This document shows positions 32,675 through 42,870 of a stretch of DNA of 45,060 nt, one piece after another. The position numbers and the translations under genes are program-made. The stretch is from NCBI GenBank assembly GCA_029250685.1, contig JAQXEU010000029.1, positions 1 to 45,060 of the forward strand, written 5' to 3'. The DNA comes from Polaribacter sp. (GTDB lineage: Bacteria; Bacteroidota; Bacteroidia; Flavobacteriales; Flavobacteriaceae). The notes under the pieces are model-generated. The model had not been told where the DNA came from. It saw nothing but the letters and a program-made list of their open reading frames with translations, and made no database searches. The stretch's first letter is position 1. Each line of letters begins with the position of its first letter.

Positions 32675-32682
32675 CAAATGTA
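32675..32682 (-). promoter_or_regulatory. Bacteroidota -7 element upstream of the alpha/beta hydrolase (TACATTTG)
   Basis: Minus-strand TACATTTG is a TAnnTTTG match 25 bases upstream of the hydrolase ATG, in the 209-base divergent gap before mraZ. No proper -33 partner is seen. Confidence 0.35.
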
Positions 32683-32785
32683 GTTTTTTTTTAGCACATA
32701 TTCATTTTTAACACAACAGGTAAAAATCTAAACGTATCTGTTGAAGTGTCAATATTTTAAGGTAAAATTAAAATTTTGTAATAAA

Positions 32786-32810
32786 GTGGGTAAAAGTGGT
32801 AAAAAGTGGT
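32786..32810 (+). promoter_or_regulatory. Three 10-bp-phased MraZ boxes (dcw operator)
   Basis: GTGGG at 32786, GTGGT at 32796 and GTGGT at 32806 repeat with exactly 10-base spacing. MraZ binds tandem TGGG-type boxes at 10-base intervals upstream of its own gene, and these lie 49-73 bases before mraZ, so autoregulation of the dcw cluster is likely. Confidence 0.8.
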
Positions 32811-32820
32811 AAAAAATTTC

Positions 32821-32828
32821 TATTTTTG
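32821..32828 (+). promoter_or_regulatory. mraZ -7 promoter element (TATTTTTG)
   Basis: TATTTTTG exactly matches TAnnTTTG, 30 bases before the mraZ ATG and 10 bases after the last MraZ box, so MraZ bound there would sit in the -33 region. Confidence 0.5.
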
Positions 32829-32858
32829 AAAATCGAATTAAAAAGTAACTCGAAGTAA

Positions 32859-33323
32859 ATGAATCTAATTGGTACATACGAATGCAAGGCCGATGCTAAA
32901 GGGAGGGTGATGTTTTCATCAGCTTTGAAGAAGCAATTGTTGCCTGTTGTGTCAGAAGGATTTGTTGTTAAAAGAGCAGTTTTTCAATCTTGTTTGGAGT
33001 TGTATCCGATGAAAGAGTGGAATTTGATGATGGATAAAATCAACAAATTAAATCGATTTGTTAAAAAGAACAATGATTTTATTAGAAGGTTTACAGCAGG
33101 TGTAAAAGTTGTTGATTTAGACGCTTCTGGAAGATTATTAATTCCGAAAGATTTATGTCAGTTTGCTGGAATTGAAAAGCAAGTTGTGTTGTCATCGGCA
33201 GTTAATATTATTGAAATCTGGGATAAAGATAAATACGAAGTTGCTATTGATGATGCAGCAGTTGATTTTGCAGAATTGGCTGAAGAAGTAATGGGAAATT
33301 CTGATGTAGATGAATTATCATAA
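32859..33323 (+). CDS. mraZ: Transcriptional regulator MraZ
   Basis: MraZ is a dodecameric DNA-binding protein that autoregulates the division and cell-wall cluster. The 154-residue protein has two AbrB-like half-domains with the DxxxR signatures DAKGR (12-16) and DASGR (88-92). It is the first gene of the dcw cluster and ends 14 bases inside rsmH. The three phased boxes and the -7 element upstream fit negative autoregulation. Start ATG is supported by the family's MNLIGTYECKADAKGR beginning. Confidence 0.93.
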   Translation: MNLIGTYECKADAKGRVMFSSALKKQLLPVVSEGFVVKRAVFQSCLELYPMKEWNLMMDKINKLNRFVKKNNDFIRRFTAGVKVVDLDASGRLLIPKDLCQFAGIEKQVVLSSAVNIIEIWDKDKYEVAIDDAAVDFAELAEEVMGNSDVDELS

Positions 33324-34206
33324 TCCGGTTTTATTAAAAGAAAGCATTGATGCTTTAGAGATTAAAGAAAACGGAGTTTATGTTGATGTTACGTTTGGTG
33401 GCGGAGGACATTCTAGAGAAATATTAAGTCGTTTAGGAAAAGACGGAAAGTTGTTTGCTTTTGATCAAGATTCAGACGCGCAAGAAAATAAGATTGATGA
33501 TGAGCGTTTTGTTCTAATCGCAGAAAATTTTAGACACATCGCAAGATTTCTAAAGTTTTATAGAATAAGAAAAGTAGATGGAATCTTAGCTGATTTAGGA
33601 GTGTCATCTCATCAATTTGATGTTGCAGAAAGAGGTTTCTCTACACGGTTTGATGGAGATTTAGATATGAGAATGGATCAGAAAAGTAAAATCTCTGCGA
33701 GACACATCATTAATAAGTATAGTGAAGAAAGATTAGCTGACGTTTTGTTTTTGTATGGCGAATTAAGAAGCGCTAGAGCATTAGCAAAAGAAATTGTAGA
33801 AGCAAGAGTTGATAAAGAAATTGAAACAAGTTTTCAGTTAAAAGAAATATTGAAAAGACATTTGCCAAAGGCAAAAGAACATAAAATTTTAGCTCAGATT
33901 TTTCAAGCTGTTCGTATTGAAGTGAATCAAGAGTTAGAAGTATTAAAAGAATTTTTAAATCAAATTCCAGATTTATTAAAAGAAGAAGGAAGATTAAGTG
34001 TAATCTCTTATCATTCTTTAGAAGATAGATTGGTGAAGAGATTTATAAGAACAGGATTATTTAGTGGCGAGCCCAATAAAGATTTTTACGGTAATACAGA
34101 CGAACCCTTAAAAAAAGTTGGAAAATTAATAGTGCCTACCCAAGTTGAAGTTAAGATGAACAACAGGGCTCGCAGCGCTAAATTAAGAATAGCAACATTA
34201 AAGTAA
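33310..34206 (+). CDS. rsmH: 16S rRNA m4C1402 methyltransferase RsmH (MraW)
   Basis: RsmH methylates N4 of C1402 in 16S rRNA using SAM. The 298 residues begin MNYHNPVLLKESID and hold the SAM-binding VDVTFGGGGHS (25-35), LAFDQDSDA-like FAFDQDSDA, DGILADLGVSSHQFD and the C-terminal ISYHSLEDRLVKRFIR block, all diagnostic. The start overlaps mraZ by 14 bases and the stop overlaps the ftsL ATG by one base, so translation is coupled. Length is normal. Confidence 0.95.
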   Translation: MNYHNPVLLKESIDALEIKENGVYVDVTFGGGGHSREILSRLGKDGKLFAFDQDSDAQENKIDDERFVLIAENFRHIARFLKFYRIRKVDGILADLGVSSHQFDVAERGFSTRFDGDLDMRMDQKSKISARHIINKYSEERLADVLFLYGELRSARALAKEIVEARVDKEIETSFQLKEILKRHLPKAKEHKILAQIFQAVRIEVNQELEVLKEFLNQIPDLLKEEGRLSVISYHSLEDRLVKRFIRTGLFSGEPNKDFYGNTDEPLKKVGKLIVPTQVEVKMNNRARSAKLRIATLK

Positions 34207-34535
34207 TGGCAAAAGTAAAAAGAAATATTTACGATTTGTTACGCGGTAGTTTCCTAACGGATGCTTCGGCGTTTAAGAACTGGCGCATTATCATTTTTGT
34301 TGTTGGTCTTTTGCTATTTATGATTACTAGCGGACATAATGCTGATGGGAAAGTCATTGAAATTGCAGAATTAAATAAAAAGAAAAGAGAATTAAGAGCA
34401 GAGTATGTTGATACTGGAACCATTTTAATGCGAATGAAAATGGAATCGAATATTCGACAGAAGGTAAAATTGAGAGGAATACTTCCTTCACAGACATCTC
34501 CACAAAAAATTAAAATCATCCGAAAAAAGAACTAA
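34206..34535 (+). CDS. FtsL-like cell division protein
   Basis: The 109-residue protein is a bitopic membrane protein: a basic cytoplasmic N-terminus, one membrane helix near 27-45 (IIIFVVGLLLFMITSGH) and a short extracytoplasmic part with coiled-coil-like EIAELNKKKRELRAEYVDT. Position between rsmH and the septal PBP gene and this topology match FtsL, which with FtsB and FtsQ activates FtsWI; sequence identity to FtsL is low as usual in Bacteroidota. Its ATG overlaps the rsmH stop by one base. Confidence 0.8.
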   Translation: MAKVKRNIYDLLRGSFLTDASAFKNWRIIIFVVGLLLFMITSGHNADGKVIEIAELNKKKRELRAEYVDTGTILMRMKMESNIRQKVKLRGILPSQTSPQKIKIIRKKN

Positions 34536-34537
34536 CC

Positions 34538-36559
34538 TTGGCAACTATTAAAAAGAGCATATTAAACAAACTATATATAGTCACTGCTTTAATGACGCTT
34601 TTTTTTATCGTTATTATTGGGCGAATTGTTAATATTCAATATATACAGGGCGATTATTACAGAGAACTTTCTGAAGAAAACACTGTTAAAAATGATACTA
34701 TTTTCTCAAACAGAGGAAATATTTATGCTTCCGACGGAAACTTATTAGCAACTTCAATGTACAAGTACACAATCCGAATGGATTTGATTGCGATAAGAAG
34801 TACTGTCTTTGAAAAAAGCATTACCGATTTATCAAATTCACTTTCAGAATTATTGGGTAATTCATCTTCTTATTATCAAAAAAAACTTAGAGATGCTAGA
34901 AAAAGAAAAAACAGGTATTTACTAATTGCAAGAAATTTAGGGTACAACGATTATATGAAAATGAGGCAGTTTCCCATTTTCAAATTAGGTCCTTATAAAG
35001 GTGGTTTTATAACAGAACAAAAATCAGTAAGAGTAAAGCCAATTGGAAAAATTGCTGCAAGAACAATTGGTTATGACGATTATCGTGGTGGCGCAGGAAT
35101 AGAAGGCGCTTTCACAAAATATTTAGAAGGAGAAAATGGCTGGCGTTTAAAACAGAAAATTGCACAAGGGCAATGGAAGCCAATAAATGGTGGAAACGAA
35201 AAAGAGCCTTTAGATGGGCGAGATGTAATTACAACTATTGATGTTAATATTCAGGACATTACGCATCACGCGTTATTAAGACAAATGGAGTTTTTTGAAG
35301 CGGAACACGGAAGTGCAATTGTTATGGAAACTGAAACCGGAGAGATTAAAGCAATTGCAAATCTTGGTAGAACTACAAAAGGAACGTATTATGAGAAAAG
35401 AAATTATGCAGTTTGGGAATCTCATGAACCTGGCTCAACATTTAAGCTTGCAAGTTTAATGGCTGCATTAGATGATAAAGTAATTGATACATCTACAGTT
35501 GTTGATACCGGAAAAGGGATTTTAATGTTGCACGGAAGTAAAGTTGAAGATTCTCAAAGAGGTGGTTACGGAAAAATATCTGCTGCAAGAGTTTTTGAAG
35601 TTTCATCGAATGTTGGGATCGTAAAATTGATCAGAAAACATTATGATGATGATCCTATGAAGTTTGTCAATAAAATGAGGTCATTTGGATTAGATAAAAA
35701 AATTGGATTAAATATTCAAGGAGAAGGAAAACCATTTATTCCGTTTCCAGGAAATAAAAGAAACCCTTGGAATAAAATTTCTTTAGAATGGATGGCTTGG
35801 GGCTATGGAGTTTCTTTAACTCCTTTGCAAACATTGACTTTTTATAATGCTGTTGCTAATAATGGGCAAATGGTGAAACCAAGATTTATTAAAGAATTAC
35901 GCGTTCAAAATAAAACGGAAAAAGTTTTTGAGAAAGTAATATTGAAAGAAAAAATTGCAAGTCAAGCTACTATAGATAAAGTTAGAAAAGTGATGGAAAA
36001 TGTTGTTATAAAAGGAACGGCAGATAATATTTATTCTCCAAATTTTTCAATGGCAGGTAAAACAGGGACTGCAAAAAAATGGATTGATGCACATACTGAT
36101 AAAGAAGGAAAACGCGTAAAAGGACATTATTCAAGTAAATATTATGTGGCTTCTTTTGCTGGTTTTTTTCCTGCGGATAAACCTAAATATTCATGCATCG
36201 TTGTAATTCATCGACCAAAAAAGGAGAAAGGATATTACGGAGCAACAGTTGCTGCGCCAGTTTTTAAAGAAATTGCTCAAAAAATATACACAACTACACC
36301 AATTAATATTCAGCAGGTTACAGATCAACCAACCATTTCTGAAGTAGATGTTAAGTACAAAGAGTATTATAAAAACTCACAAAAAGAATATAAAGTTATT
36401 CCGAATGTAAAAGGAATGTCTGGAATGGATGCAGTTTCGTTGCTAGAAAATTTAGGATTGAAAGTAAAATTTAAAGGTGTTGGAAATGTAATGACACAGT
36501 CAATAAGTAAAGGGTCAGTGTTTAAAAAAGGAGATACAATTCTACTAAAATTATCATAG
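34538..36559 (+). CDS. ftsI: Septal penicillin-binding protein FtsI with PASTA domain
   Basis: FtsI is the transpeptidase for septal peptidoglycan. The 673-residue protein has an N-terminal membrane helix (about 12-32), a PBP dimerisation region and the transpeptidase motifs S300xxK303 (EPGSTFK), S356SN358 and KTGT (508-511). A C-terminal PASTA domain (about 611-673, VIPNVKGMSGMDAVSLLENLG) is present, as in Bacteroidota FtsI and in SpoVD-type PBPs, but not in E. coli FtsI. The start is TTG, two bases after the ftsL stop. MurE follows after five bases. Confidence 0.92.
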   Translation: MATIKKSILNKLYIVTALMTLFFIVIIGRIVNIQYIQGDYYRELSEENTVKNDTIFSNRGNIYASDGNLLATSMYKYTIRMDLIAIRSTVFEKSITDLSNSLSELLGNSSSYYQKKLRDARKRKNRYLLIARNLGYNDYMKMRQFPIFKLGPYKGGFITEQKSVRVKPIGKIAARTIGYDDYRGGAGIEGAFTKYLEGENGWRLKQKIAQGQWKPINGGNEKEPLDGRDVITTIDVNIQDITHHALLRQMEFFEAEHGSAIVMETETGEIKAIANLGRTTKGTYYEKRNYAVWESHEPGSTFKLASLMAALDDKVIDTSTVVDTGKGILMLHGSKVEDSQRGGYGKISAARVFEVSSNVGIVKLIRKHYDDDPMKFVNKMRSFGLDKKIGLNIQGEGKPFIPFPGNKRNPWNKISLEWMAWGYGVSLTPLQTLTFYNAVANNGQMVKPRFIKELRVQNKTEKVFEKVILKEKIASQATIDKVRKVMENVVIKGTADNIYSPNFSMAGKTGTAKKWIDAHTDKEGKRVKGHYSSKYYVASFAGFFPADKPKYSCIVVIHRPKKEKGYYGATVAAPVFKEIAQKIYTTTPINIQQVTDQPTISEVDVKYKEYYKNSQKEYKVIPNVKGMSGMDAVSLLENLGLKVKFKGVGNVMTQSISKGSVFKKGDTILLKLS

Positions 36560-36564
36560 ATAAG

Positions 36565-38028
36565 TTGAACAAATTAAAAGACATACTATATAAAATATCA
36601 ATCGAAGAAATTCTTGGTTCAACAGATATTGAAATAAATTCAGTTCAGTTTGATTCTCGTAAAATTGAATCGAACGATTTATTTGTTGCGCAAAAAGGAG
36701 TAACCGTTGATGGTCATTTGTTTATTGAAAAAGCAATTCAATTAGGCGCAAAGGCAATTGTTTGTGAAGAGTTTCCGAAAGAAATTTCTAAGAATGTTTC
36801 TTATATCAAAGTAGAAAATGCAAATAGTGCTTTGGCAATTTTAGCTTCTAATTATTTTGCAAATCCGTCTACAAAATTAAAATTGATTGGCGTTACAGGC
36901 ACAAACGGTAAAACGACAATTGCTTCTTTATTGTATCAATTATTTAAGAAAGCTGGTTTTAAGGTTGGATTATTATCAACAGTAAAAGTGGTTGTAAACG
37001 AAAAAGAATTCAAAGCAACTCACACAACTCCAGATTCAATTACAATCAACTCGTATTTGAACGATATGATAAATGAAGGTGTTGATTATTGTTTTATGGA
37101 AGTGAGTTCTCACGGAATTCATCAAAAAAGAACGCACGGTTTACATTTTGAAGGTGGTATATACACCAATCTTTCACATGATCATCTAGATTACCATAAT
37201 TCGTTTGCAGAATATAGAGACGTTAAGAAAGCATTTTTTGATTCGTTACCAAAATCGGCTTTTGCCTTGGTAAATATTGATGATAAAAATGGATCAGTAA
37301 TGTTGCAAAACACCAAAGCAACAAAAAGAACGTACGCTTTAAAAACCATAGCAGACTTTAAAGGGAAAGTGTTAGAAAAAAGAATGTCTGGTTCATTATT
37401 AACAATAAATGGAACAGAGATTTGGTCGAAACTTATTGGAACCTTTAATGCATATAATTTATTAGCAATAGTCGGAACTGCAGAGTTATGCGGTTTAGAA
37501 AAGCTGGAGGTATTAAGATTGGTAAGTGAGTTAGAAAGTGTAAGCGGAAGATTTCAGTACACAATTTCTAAAAGCGGGATTACTGCAATTGTAGATTATG
37601 CACATACGCCAGATGCGTTGAAAAATGTACTAGAAACCATTTCTGATATTAAAACTGGAAAAGAGAAAGTAATTACTGTTGTTGGTTGTGGTGGTGATAG
37701 AGATAAAACAAAAAGACCAAAGATGGCAAAAATTGCTTCTCAATTGAGTAGTCAAACAATTTTTACTTCTGATAATCCAAGAACTGAAAACGCACAAGTA
37801 ATTATTGATGAAATGGAAGTTGGTGTTGCTCTAGAAAACCTTGGAAAAACATTATCAATTGTAGATAGAAAGCAAGCCATAAAAACAGCTTGTAAATTAT
37901 CTGAAACTGGTGACATTGTTTTGGTAGCAGGAAAAGGTCATGAGAATTATCAAGAGATTAATGGAGAGCGATTTCATTTCGATGATTTAGAAGTAGTTAC
38001 CGAATGTTTAATTCAATTAAATAAGTAA
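36565..38028 (+). CDS. murE: UDP-MurNAc-tripeptide synthetase MurE (meso-DAP type)
   Basis: MurE adds the third stem-peptide residue to UDP-MurNAc-L-Ala-D-Glu. The 487 residues contain the N-terminal [16 protein letters not shown], the ATP loop GTNGKTT (112-118), the carbamylated-Lys region YRDVKKAFF (about 218-225) and DNPR at 403-406, the signature of enzymes that add meso-diaminopimelate. The start codon is TTG five bases after ftsI. Length and context are normal. Confidence 0.94.
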   Translation: MNKLKDILYKISIEEILGSTDIEINSVQFDSRKIESNDLFVAQKGVTVDGHLFIEKAIQLGAKAIVCEEFPKEISKNVSYIKVENANSALAILASNYFANPSTKLKLIGVTGTNGKTTIASLLYQLFKKAGFKVGLLSTVKVVVNEKEFKATHTTPDSITINSYLNDMINEGVDYCFMEVSSHGIHQKRTHGLHFEGGIYTNLSHDHLDYHNSFAEYRDVKKAFFDSLPKSAFALVNIDDKNGSVMLQNTKATKRTYALKTIADFKGKVLEKRMSGSLLTINGTEIWSKLIGTFNAYNLLAIVGTAELCGLEKLEVLRLVSELESVSGRFQYTISKSGITAIVDYAHTPDALKNVLETISDIKTGKEKVITVVGCGGDRDKTKRPKMAKIASQLSSQTIFTSDNPRTENAQVIIDEMEVGVALENLGKTLSIVDRKQAIKTACKLSETGDIVLVAGKGHENYQEINGERFHFDDLEVVTECLIQLNK

Positions 38029-38030
38029 GA

Positions 38031-39257
38031 ATGTTATATTATTTATTCGAATATTTAGAAAGTCAATTCAATTTAACAGGAGCGAGTGTGTTTCAATTTA
38101 TCACATTTCGTGCTGCTCTAGCATTCATATTTTCAATATTGTTTTCAGCAATTTATGGAAAAAAAATCATCAATTTTTTAAGAAAACAACAGGTAGGGGA
38201 AACGGTTAGAGATTTAGGTTTAGAAGGTCAAGCGGAGAAATCAGGAACACCAACAATGGGTGGAATCATCATAATTCTAGCAACATTGATTCCAGTTTTA
38301 TTATTAGCGAAATTAGATAACATTTATGTAATCATATTATTAATAACAACCCTTTGGATGGGTTTCATAGGTTTTGTTGATGATTATATAAAAGTATTTA
38401 AAAAAGACAAAAGCGGTTTAAGCGGAAAATTTAAAGTGTTAGGTCAGATTGGTTTAGGAATATTCGTTGGTTCTATGCTTTATTTTCATCCAGAGGTAAC
38501 AATTAAAGAACAGTTGCCTGCTGATCAGCAAATTGTACAGCAAAACGGCAAGGTTAAAGTTTTTGGTGAAGCACATAAATCAACAAAAACTACCATTCCA
38601 TTTTTAAAAGATAACGAATTGGATTACTCAAAAGCATTGAGTTTTTTGGGTGATGGATATCAAACATATGCTTGGATCATTTTCATTTTTGTAGTTGTTT
38701 TTATTGTTACAGGAGTTTCTAATGGTGCAAACTTAACAGACGGAATAGATGGTTTAGCTGCAGGTTCATCCGCAATAATTGTCATTACGTTAGCGGTTTT
38801 TGCTTGGGTTTCTGGTAACATCATTTTTGCAGATTATTTAGACGTAATGTACATACCTAATTCTGGAGAAATGACCGTTTTTATTTTGGCTTTTGCAGGT
38901 TCGTTAATCGGGTTTCTTTGGTATAATACTTTTCCAGCTCAAATTTTTATGGGTGATACAGGAAGTTTAACAATTGGTGGAATAATCGCAGTTATAGCAA
39001 TCTCTATTCGTAAAGAACTATTGTTGATTTTCTTAGCAGGAATATTTGTTGCAGAAAACATGTCGGTGATTTTACAAGTAGGTTATTTTAAATATACCAA
39101 GAAAAAATTTGGAGCTGGAAGACGCATTTTTAAAATGTCGCCTTTGCATCATCATTATCAAAAATCGGGATATCATGAAAGTAAAATTGTAACTCGTTTT
39201 TGGATTGTTGGAATTTTGTTAGCGGTGTTTACAATTGCAACATTGAAATTGAGATAA
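38031..39257 (+). CDS. mraY: Phospho-MurNAc-pentapeptide transferase MraY
   Basis: MraY transfers phospho-MurNAc-pentapeptide to undecaprenyl phosphate to form lipid I. The 408-residue integral membrane protein has the conserved [48 protein letters not shown] and [10 protein letters not shown] blocks. It has a roughly 60-residue extra loop (about 155-215, containing [14 protein letters not shown]) relative to the shorter proteobacterial enzyme; this is usual for Bacteroidota. It lies between murE and murD with spacings of two and zero bases. Confidence 0.95.
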   Translation: MLYYLFEYLESQFNLTGASVFQFITFRAALAFIFSILFSAIYGKKIINFLRKQQVGETVRDLGLEGQAEKSGTPTMGGIIIILATLIPVLLLAKLDNIYVIILLITTLWMGFIGFVDDYIKVFKKDKSGLSGKFKVLGQIGLGIFVGSMLYFHPEVTIKEQLPADQQIVQQNGKVKVFGEAHKSTKTTIPFLKDNELDYSKALSFLGDGYQTYAWIIFIFVVVFIVTGVSNGANLTDGIDGLAAGSSAIIVITLAVFAWVSGNIIFADYLDVMYIPNSGEMTVFILAFAGSLIGFLWYNTFPAQIFMGDTGSLTIGGIIAVIAISIRKELLLIFLAGIFVAENMSVILQVGYFKYTKKKFGAGRRIFKMSPLHHHYQKSGYHESKIVTRFWIVGILLAVFTIATLKLR

Positions 39258-40595
39258 ATGAAGAAAATTGTTGTTTTAGGTGGTGGAGAAAGTGGTGTTG
39301 GCACAGCAATTTTAGCAAAGCAAAAAAACTATGAAGTTTTTGTTTCTGATAAAGGAGCAATTGCTGATAAATACAAGAAAGTTCTTTTACATAATGAAAT
39401 AGATTTTGAAGAGAATCAACATACAGAAGCGAAAGTTTTAAATGCTGATTTGGTGATGAAAAGCCCAGGAATACCTGATAAACTAGCGTTGATTCAAAAA
39501 TTGAAAAAAATGCAAATTCCTGTGATTTCGGAAATAGAATTTGCAAGTCAATTTACTGATGCAACGATTATTGGAATAACAGGATCAAACGGAAAAACAA
39601 CAACAACATTATTAACGCATCATGTTTTAAAAGAAGCGAAATTAAATGTTGGAATTGCAGGGAATATTGGAGACAGTTTTGCGCAACAAGTAGCAGAACA
39701 AAACTTTGAGAATTATGTATTAGAGTTGAGTAGTTTTCAGTTAGATGGAGTCGAAAAATTTCGTCCACATATTGCAATAATTACAAATATAACACCAGAT
39801 CATTTAGATCGATATGAATATGATTTTAAAAAATATGTAGCATCAAAATTTAGAATTACTAAGAATCAAACAAAAGAAGATTATTTGATTTATGATGCTG
39901 AAGATGAAGCAATAAGTCAATGGTTAAAAGAGAATAAAACAGAAGCGCAATTAATTCCATTTTCAATAGAAAGAGAATTAGAATACGGAGCTTTTATAAA
40001 AGGCAATAATATAATAACGAAAATAAATACAGAACAATTTACTATGCCACTATCAAACCTAACCTTACAAGGTAAACACAATGTAAAAAATGCAATGGCT
40101 TCGGCTATGTCGGCTCAATTATTAAAAGTTAGAAAGCAAACAATTAAAGAAAGCTTATCTAATTTTGAAGGCGCAGAACATCGTTTAGAGAATGTTCAAA
40201 AAGTAAAAGAAGTACAATATATTAACGATTCAAAAGCAACAAATGTTAATGCAACTTTTTATGCATTAGAATGCATGGACAATCCAACAGTTTGGATTGT
40301 AGGAGGTGTTGATAAAGGAAACGATTATCACGATTTATTGCCTTTGGTAAGAGAAAAGGTGAAGGCAATTGTTTGTTTAGGGGTTGATAATAAAAAAATT
40401 ATGGAAACTTTTAGCAACGTTGTTGATATGATTATTGAAACAGCTGGGGCTGAGGAGGCAGTAAAGGTTTCTGCAAAATTAGCAACAAAAGGAGACAATG
40501 TTTTATTGTCGCCAGCTTGCGCAAGTTTCGATTTATTCGAGAATTATGAAGACAGAGGAAGACAATTTAAAAAAGCAGTAAGATCAATTTTATAA
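39258..40595 (+). CDS. murD: UDP-MurNAc-L-Ala-D-Glu synthetase MurD
   Basis: MurD adds D-glutamate to UDP-MurNAc-L-Ala. The 445-residue protein begins with the Rossmann-like IVVLGGGESGVGTA, has the ATP loop GSNGKTTTT (109-117), the ELSSFQLDGVEKFRPHIAIITNITPDHLDRY block and NDSKATNVNAT near the C-terminal domain. All are diagnostic of MurD. Its ATG follows the mraY stop with no gap, and ftsW starts six bases after its stop. Confidence 0.95.
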   Translation: MKKIVVLGGGESGVGTAILAKQKNYEVFVSDKGAIADKYKKVLLHNEIDFEENQHTEAKVLNADLVMKSPGIPDKLALIQKLKKMQIPVISEIEFASQFTDATIIGITGSNGKTTTTLLTHHVLKEAKLNVGIAGNIGDSFAQQVAEQNFENYVLELSSFQLDGVEKFRPHIAIITNITPDHLDRYEYDFKKYVASKFRITKNQTKEDYLIYDAEDEAISQWLKENKTEAQLIPFSIERELEYGAFIKGNNIITKINTEQFTMPLSNLTLQGKHNVKNAMASAMSAQLLKVRKQTIKESLSNFEGAEHRLENVQKVKEVQYINDSKATNVNATFYALECMDNPTVWIVGGVDKGNDYHDLLPLVREKVKAIVCLGVDNKKIMETFSNVVDMIIETAGAEEAVKVSAKLATKGDNVLLSPACASFDLFENYEDRGRQFKKAVRSIL

Positions 40596-40601
40596 AATAA
40601 A

Positions 40602-41792
40602 GTGATACACCTATTCAAACATATAAAAGGAGATAAAACCATTTGGTCTATCGTCGCAGTATTGGCAATTTTTTCGTTTATGCCAGTCTATAGCGCGAGC
40701 ACAAATCTGGTATATGTTGTGGGTGCTGGTTCTACATTTGGATATTTAATAAAACACATGATTTTATTAATTATGGGTTTTGTAATTATTTACGGAGTTC
40801 ATAAGATTCCATACAGATATTTTAGTGGAGGTTCTGTGCTGATGTTACCAGTAATAATACTTTTATTAATTTATACATTATCACAAGGAACTACAATTGG
40901 TGGTGCAAATGCAAGTCGTTGGATTCGCATTCCTTTTGTTGGTGTTGGTTTTCAAACCTCAACCTTAGCAGGATTAATTTTAATGGTTTATGTTGCTAGA
41001 TATTTAGCAAGAAATAAAGAACAAATAATCGATTTTAAAGAAAGTTTATGGCAATTGTGGCTGCCTATAGCATGTGTTTTAATATTGATTTTACCAGCTA
41101 ATTTTTCTACAACAGCGATCATTTTTACAATGGTTATAATCTTGTCTTTTATTGGTGGATATCCATTGAAATACATCGGATATATTTTAGGAATAGGAAC
41201 ACTCATTTTAACTTTATTTGTGTTGACGGCAAAAGCATTTCCGGATGCAATGCCAAATAGAGTTGCTACTTGGGAAAGTAGAATTGAAAGTTTCTCTAAA
41301 ACTGATGGCGTTGAAGGATATCAAGTTAATAAAGCGAAAATTGCAATCGCAACTGGCGGATTAACCGGAAATGGTCCAGGAAAAAGTATACAGAAAAACT
41401 TTTTACCACAATCTTCATCAGATTTCATTTATGCAATTATAGTTGAGGAATATGGTTTAGTAGGTGCGTTTTTAGTGCTTTTTATATATTTTTTATTGCT
41501 ATTTAGAATTGTAATTGCAGCAAAAAAAGCGAATACAGTTTTCGCATCATTATTAGTAATTGGCGTTGGTTTGCCAATCATTTTTCAAGCGATGATAAAC
41601 ATGGCGGTTGCAAGTAATTTATTTCCTGTAACAGGACAAACGTTACCGCTAATTAGTAGCGGAGGAACTTCAATTTGGATGACGTGTTTTGCGCTCGGAA
41701 TGATTTTAAGTGTAAGTGCATCAAAAGATGAAACTGAAGAAACAATTTTAGATGATAATCCTTTAGATATTTTACATGAAGCAATCGATTAA
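40602..41792 (+). CDS. ftsW: Peptidoglycan polymerase FtsW (SEDS family)
   Basis: FtsW polymerises septal glycan strands together with FtsI. The 396-residue protein has about ten membrane segments and SEDS motifs: [65 protein letters not shown] and [14 protein letters not shown] near the end. The start is GTG. Its 3' end overlaps murG by 17 bases. The acidic C-terminal tail ([14 protein letters not shown]) is longer than in some homologues. Confidence 0.94.
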   Translation: MIHLFKHIKGDKTIWSIVAVLAIFSFMPVYSASTNLVYVVGAGSTFGYLIKHMILLIMGFVIIYGVHKIPYRYFSGGSVLMLPVIILLLIYTLSQGTTIGGANASRWIRIPFVGVGFQTSTLAGLILMVYVARYLARNKEQIIDFKESLWQLWLPIACVLILILPANFSTTAIIFTMVIILSFIGGYPLKYIGYILGIGTLILTLFVLTAKAFPDAMPNRVATWESRIESFSKTDGVEGYQVNKAKIAIATGGLTGNGPGKSIQKNFLPQSSSDFIYAIIVEEYGLVGAFLVLFIYFLLLFRIVIAAKKANTVFASLLVIGVGLPIIFQAMINMAVASNLFPVTGQTLPLISSGGTSIWMTCFALGMILSVSASKDETEETILDDNPLDILHEAID

Positions 41793-42870
41793 CATCATAA
41801 TAAGTGGCGGTGGAACTGGTGGACATATTTATCCAGCAATCGCGATTGCAAACGAATTAAAGTTGCGATACCCTGAGGCAAATTTTTTGTTTGTTGGCGC
41901 AAAGGATAAAATGGAGATGGAAAAAGTCCCGCAAGCTGGTTTCGAAATAAAAGGATTATGGATTTCTGGAATTCAAAGAAAATTGACATTAAAAAACATG
42001 TCATTTCCTTTTAAGCTAATTAGTAGTCTATGGAAAGCGAGTAGAATCATTAGAAATTTTAAACCAACCATAGCAATAGGAACTGGTGGTTTTGCAAGTG
42101 GACCAACATTAATGGCTGCGAATAGAAAAGGAATTCCGACTTTGATTCAAGAACAGAATTCTTTTCCAGGAATTACCAATAAATTATTGAGTAAAAAAGC
42201 AAAATCAATTTGTGTTGCTTATGATAATTTAGAACGTTTTTTTCCAAAGGATAAAATTGTGAAAACAGGAAATCCTGTTCGACAAGATTTATTGTCAATT
42301 CATAATAAAACTGAAGAAGCAAAAGAGTTTTTTGAGTTAGAAAAAAATAAGAAAACAATTCTTGTTTTAGGCGGAAGTTTAGGGGCAAGAAGAATCAATC
42401 AATTAATTGAAGCGCAATTAATTTTTTTTAAAAGCCAAGAAGTACAAATCATTTGGCAATGTGGTAAATTTTATATTGACGAATATCAAAAATATAACGA
42501 GAAAGAAAATGTGCAAGTGCATCAATTTTTAAATAGAATGGATTTAGCATATGCAGCAGCAGATGTAATTATTTCAAGAGCTGGCGCAAGTTCAGTTTCA
42601 GAATTGTGCATAGTTGGAAAACCAACAATTTTTATTCCGTCGCCAAATGTAGCAGAAGATCATCAAACAAAAAACGCAAAATCAATTGCAGATAAACACG
42701 GAGCAATTTTATTAAAAGAAAACGAATTAGATACGTTTCCAATTGTTTTTGAAACCTTGATGAAAGACAAAGGAAAGCAGCAAAGTTTGTCTGAAAACAT
42801 AAAAGAATTAGCATTGCCAAATGCAACGAGTCAAATAGTTAACGAGATAGAAAAACTCATAAAACTGTGA
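41776..42870 (+). CDS. murG: UDP-GlcNAc:lipid I GlcNAc transferase MurG
   Basis: MurG converts lipid I to lipid II at the inner face of the membrane. The 364-residue GT-B enzyme has the glycine-rich loop [10 protein letters not shown] (11-20), a second loop [10 protein letters not shown], the acceptor motif GTGGFASGP and the donor-binding [12 protein letters not shown] ... [14 protein letters not shown] block. Start overlaps ftsW by 17 bases and the stop overlaps murC by four bases, consistent with tight translational coupling. Confidence 0.95.
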   Translation: MKQSINIIISGGGTGGHIYPAIAIANELKLRYPEANFLFVGAKDKMEMEKVPQAGFEIKGLWISGIQRKLTLKNMSFPFKLISSLWKASRIIRNFKPTIAIGTGGFASGPTLMAANRKGIPTLIQEQNSFPGITNKLLSKKAKSICVAYDNLERFFPKDKIVKTGNPVRQDLLSIHNKTEEAKEFFELEKNKKTILVLGGSLGARRINQLIEAQLIFFKSQEVQIIWQCGKFYIDEYQKYNEKENVQVHQFLNRMDLAYAAADVIISRAGASSVSELCIVGKPTIFIPSPNVAEDHQTKNAKSIADKHGAILLKENELDTFPIVFETLMKDKGKQQSLSENIKELALPNATSQIVNEIEKLIKL

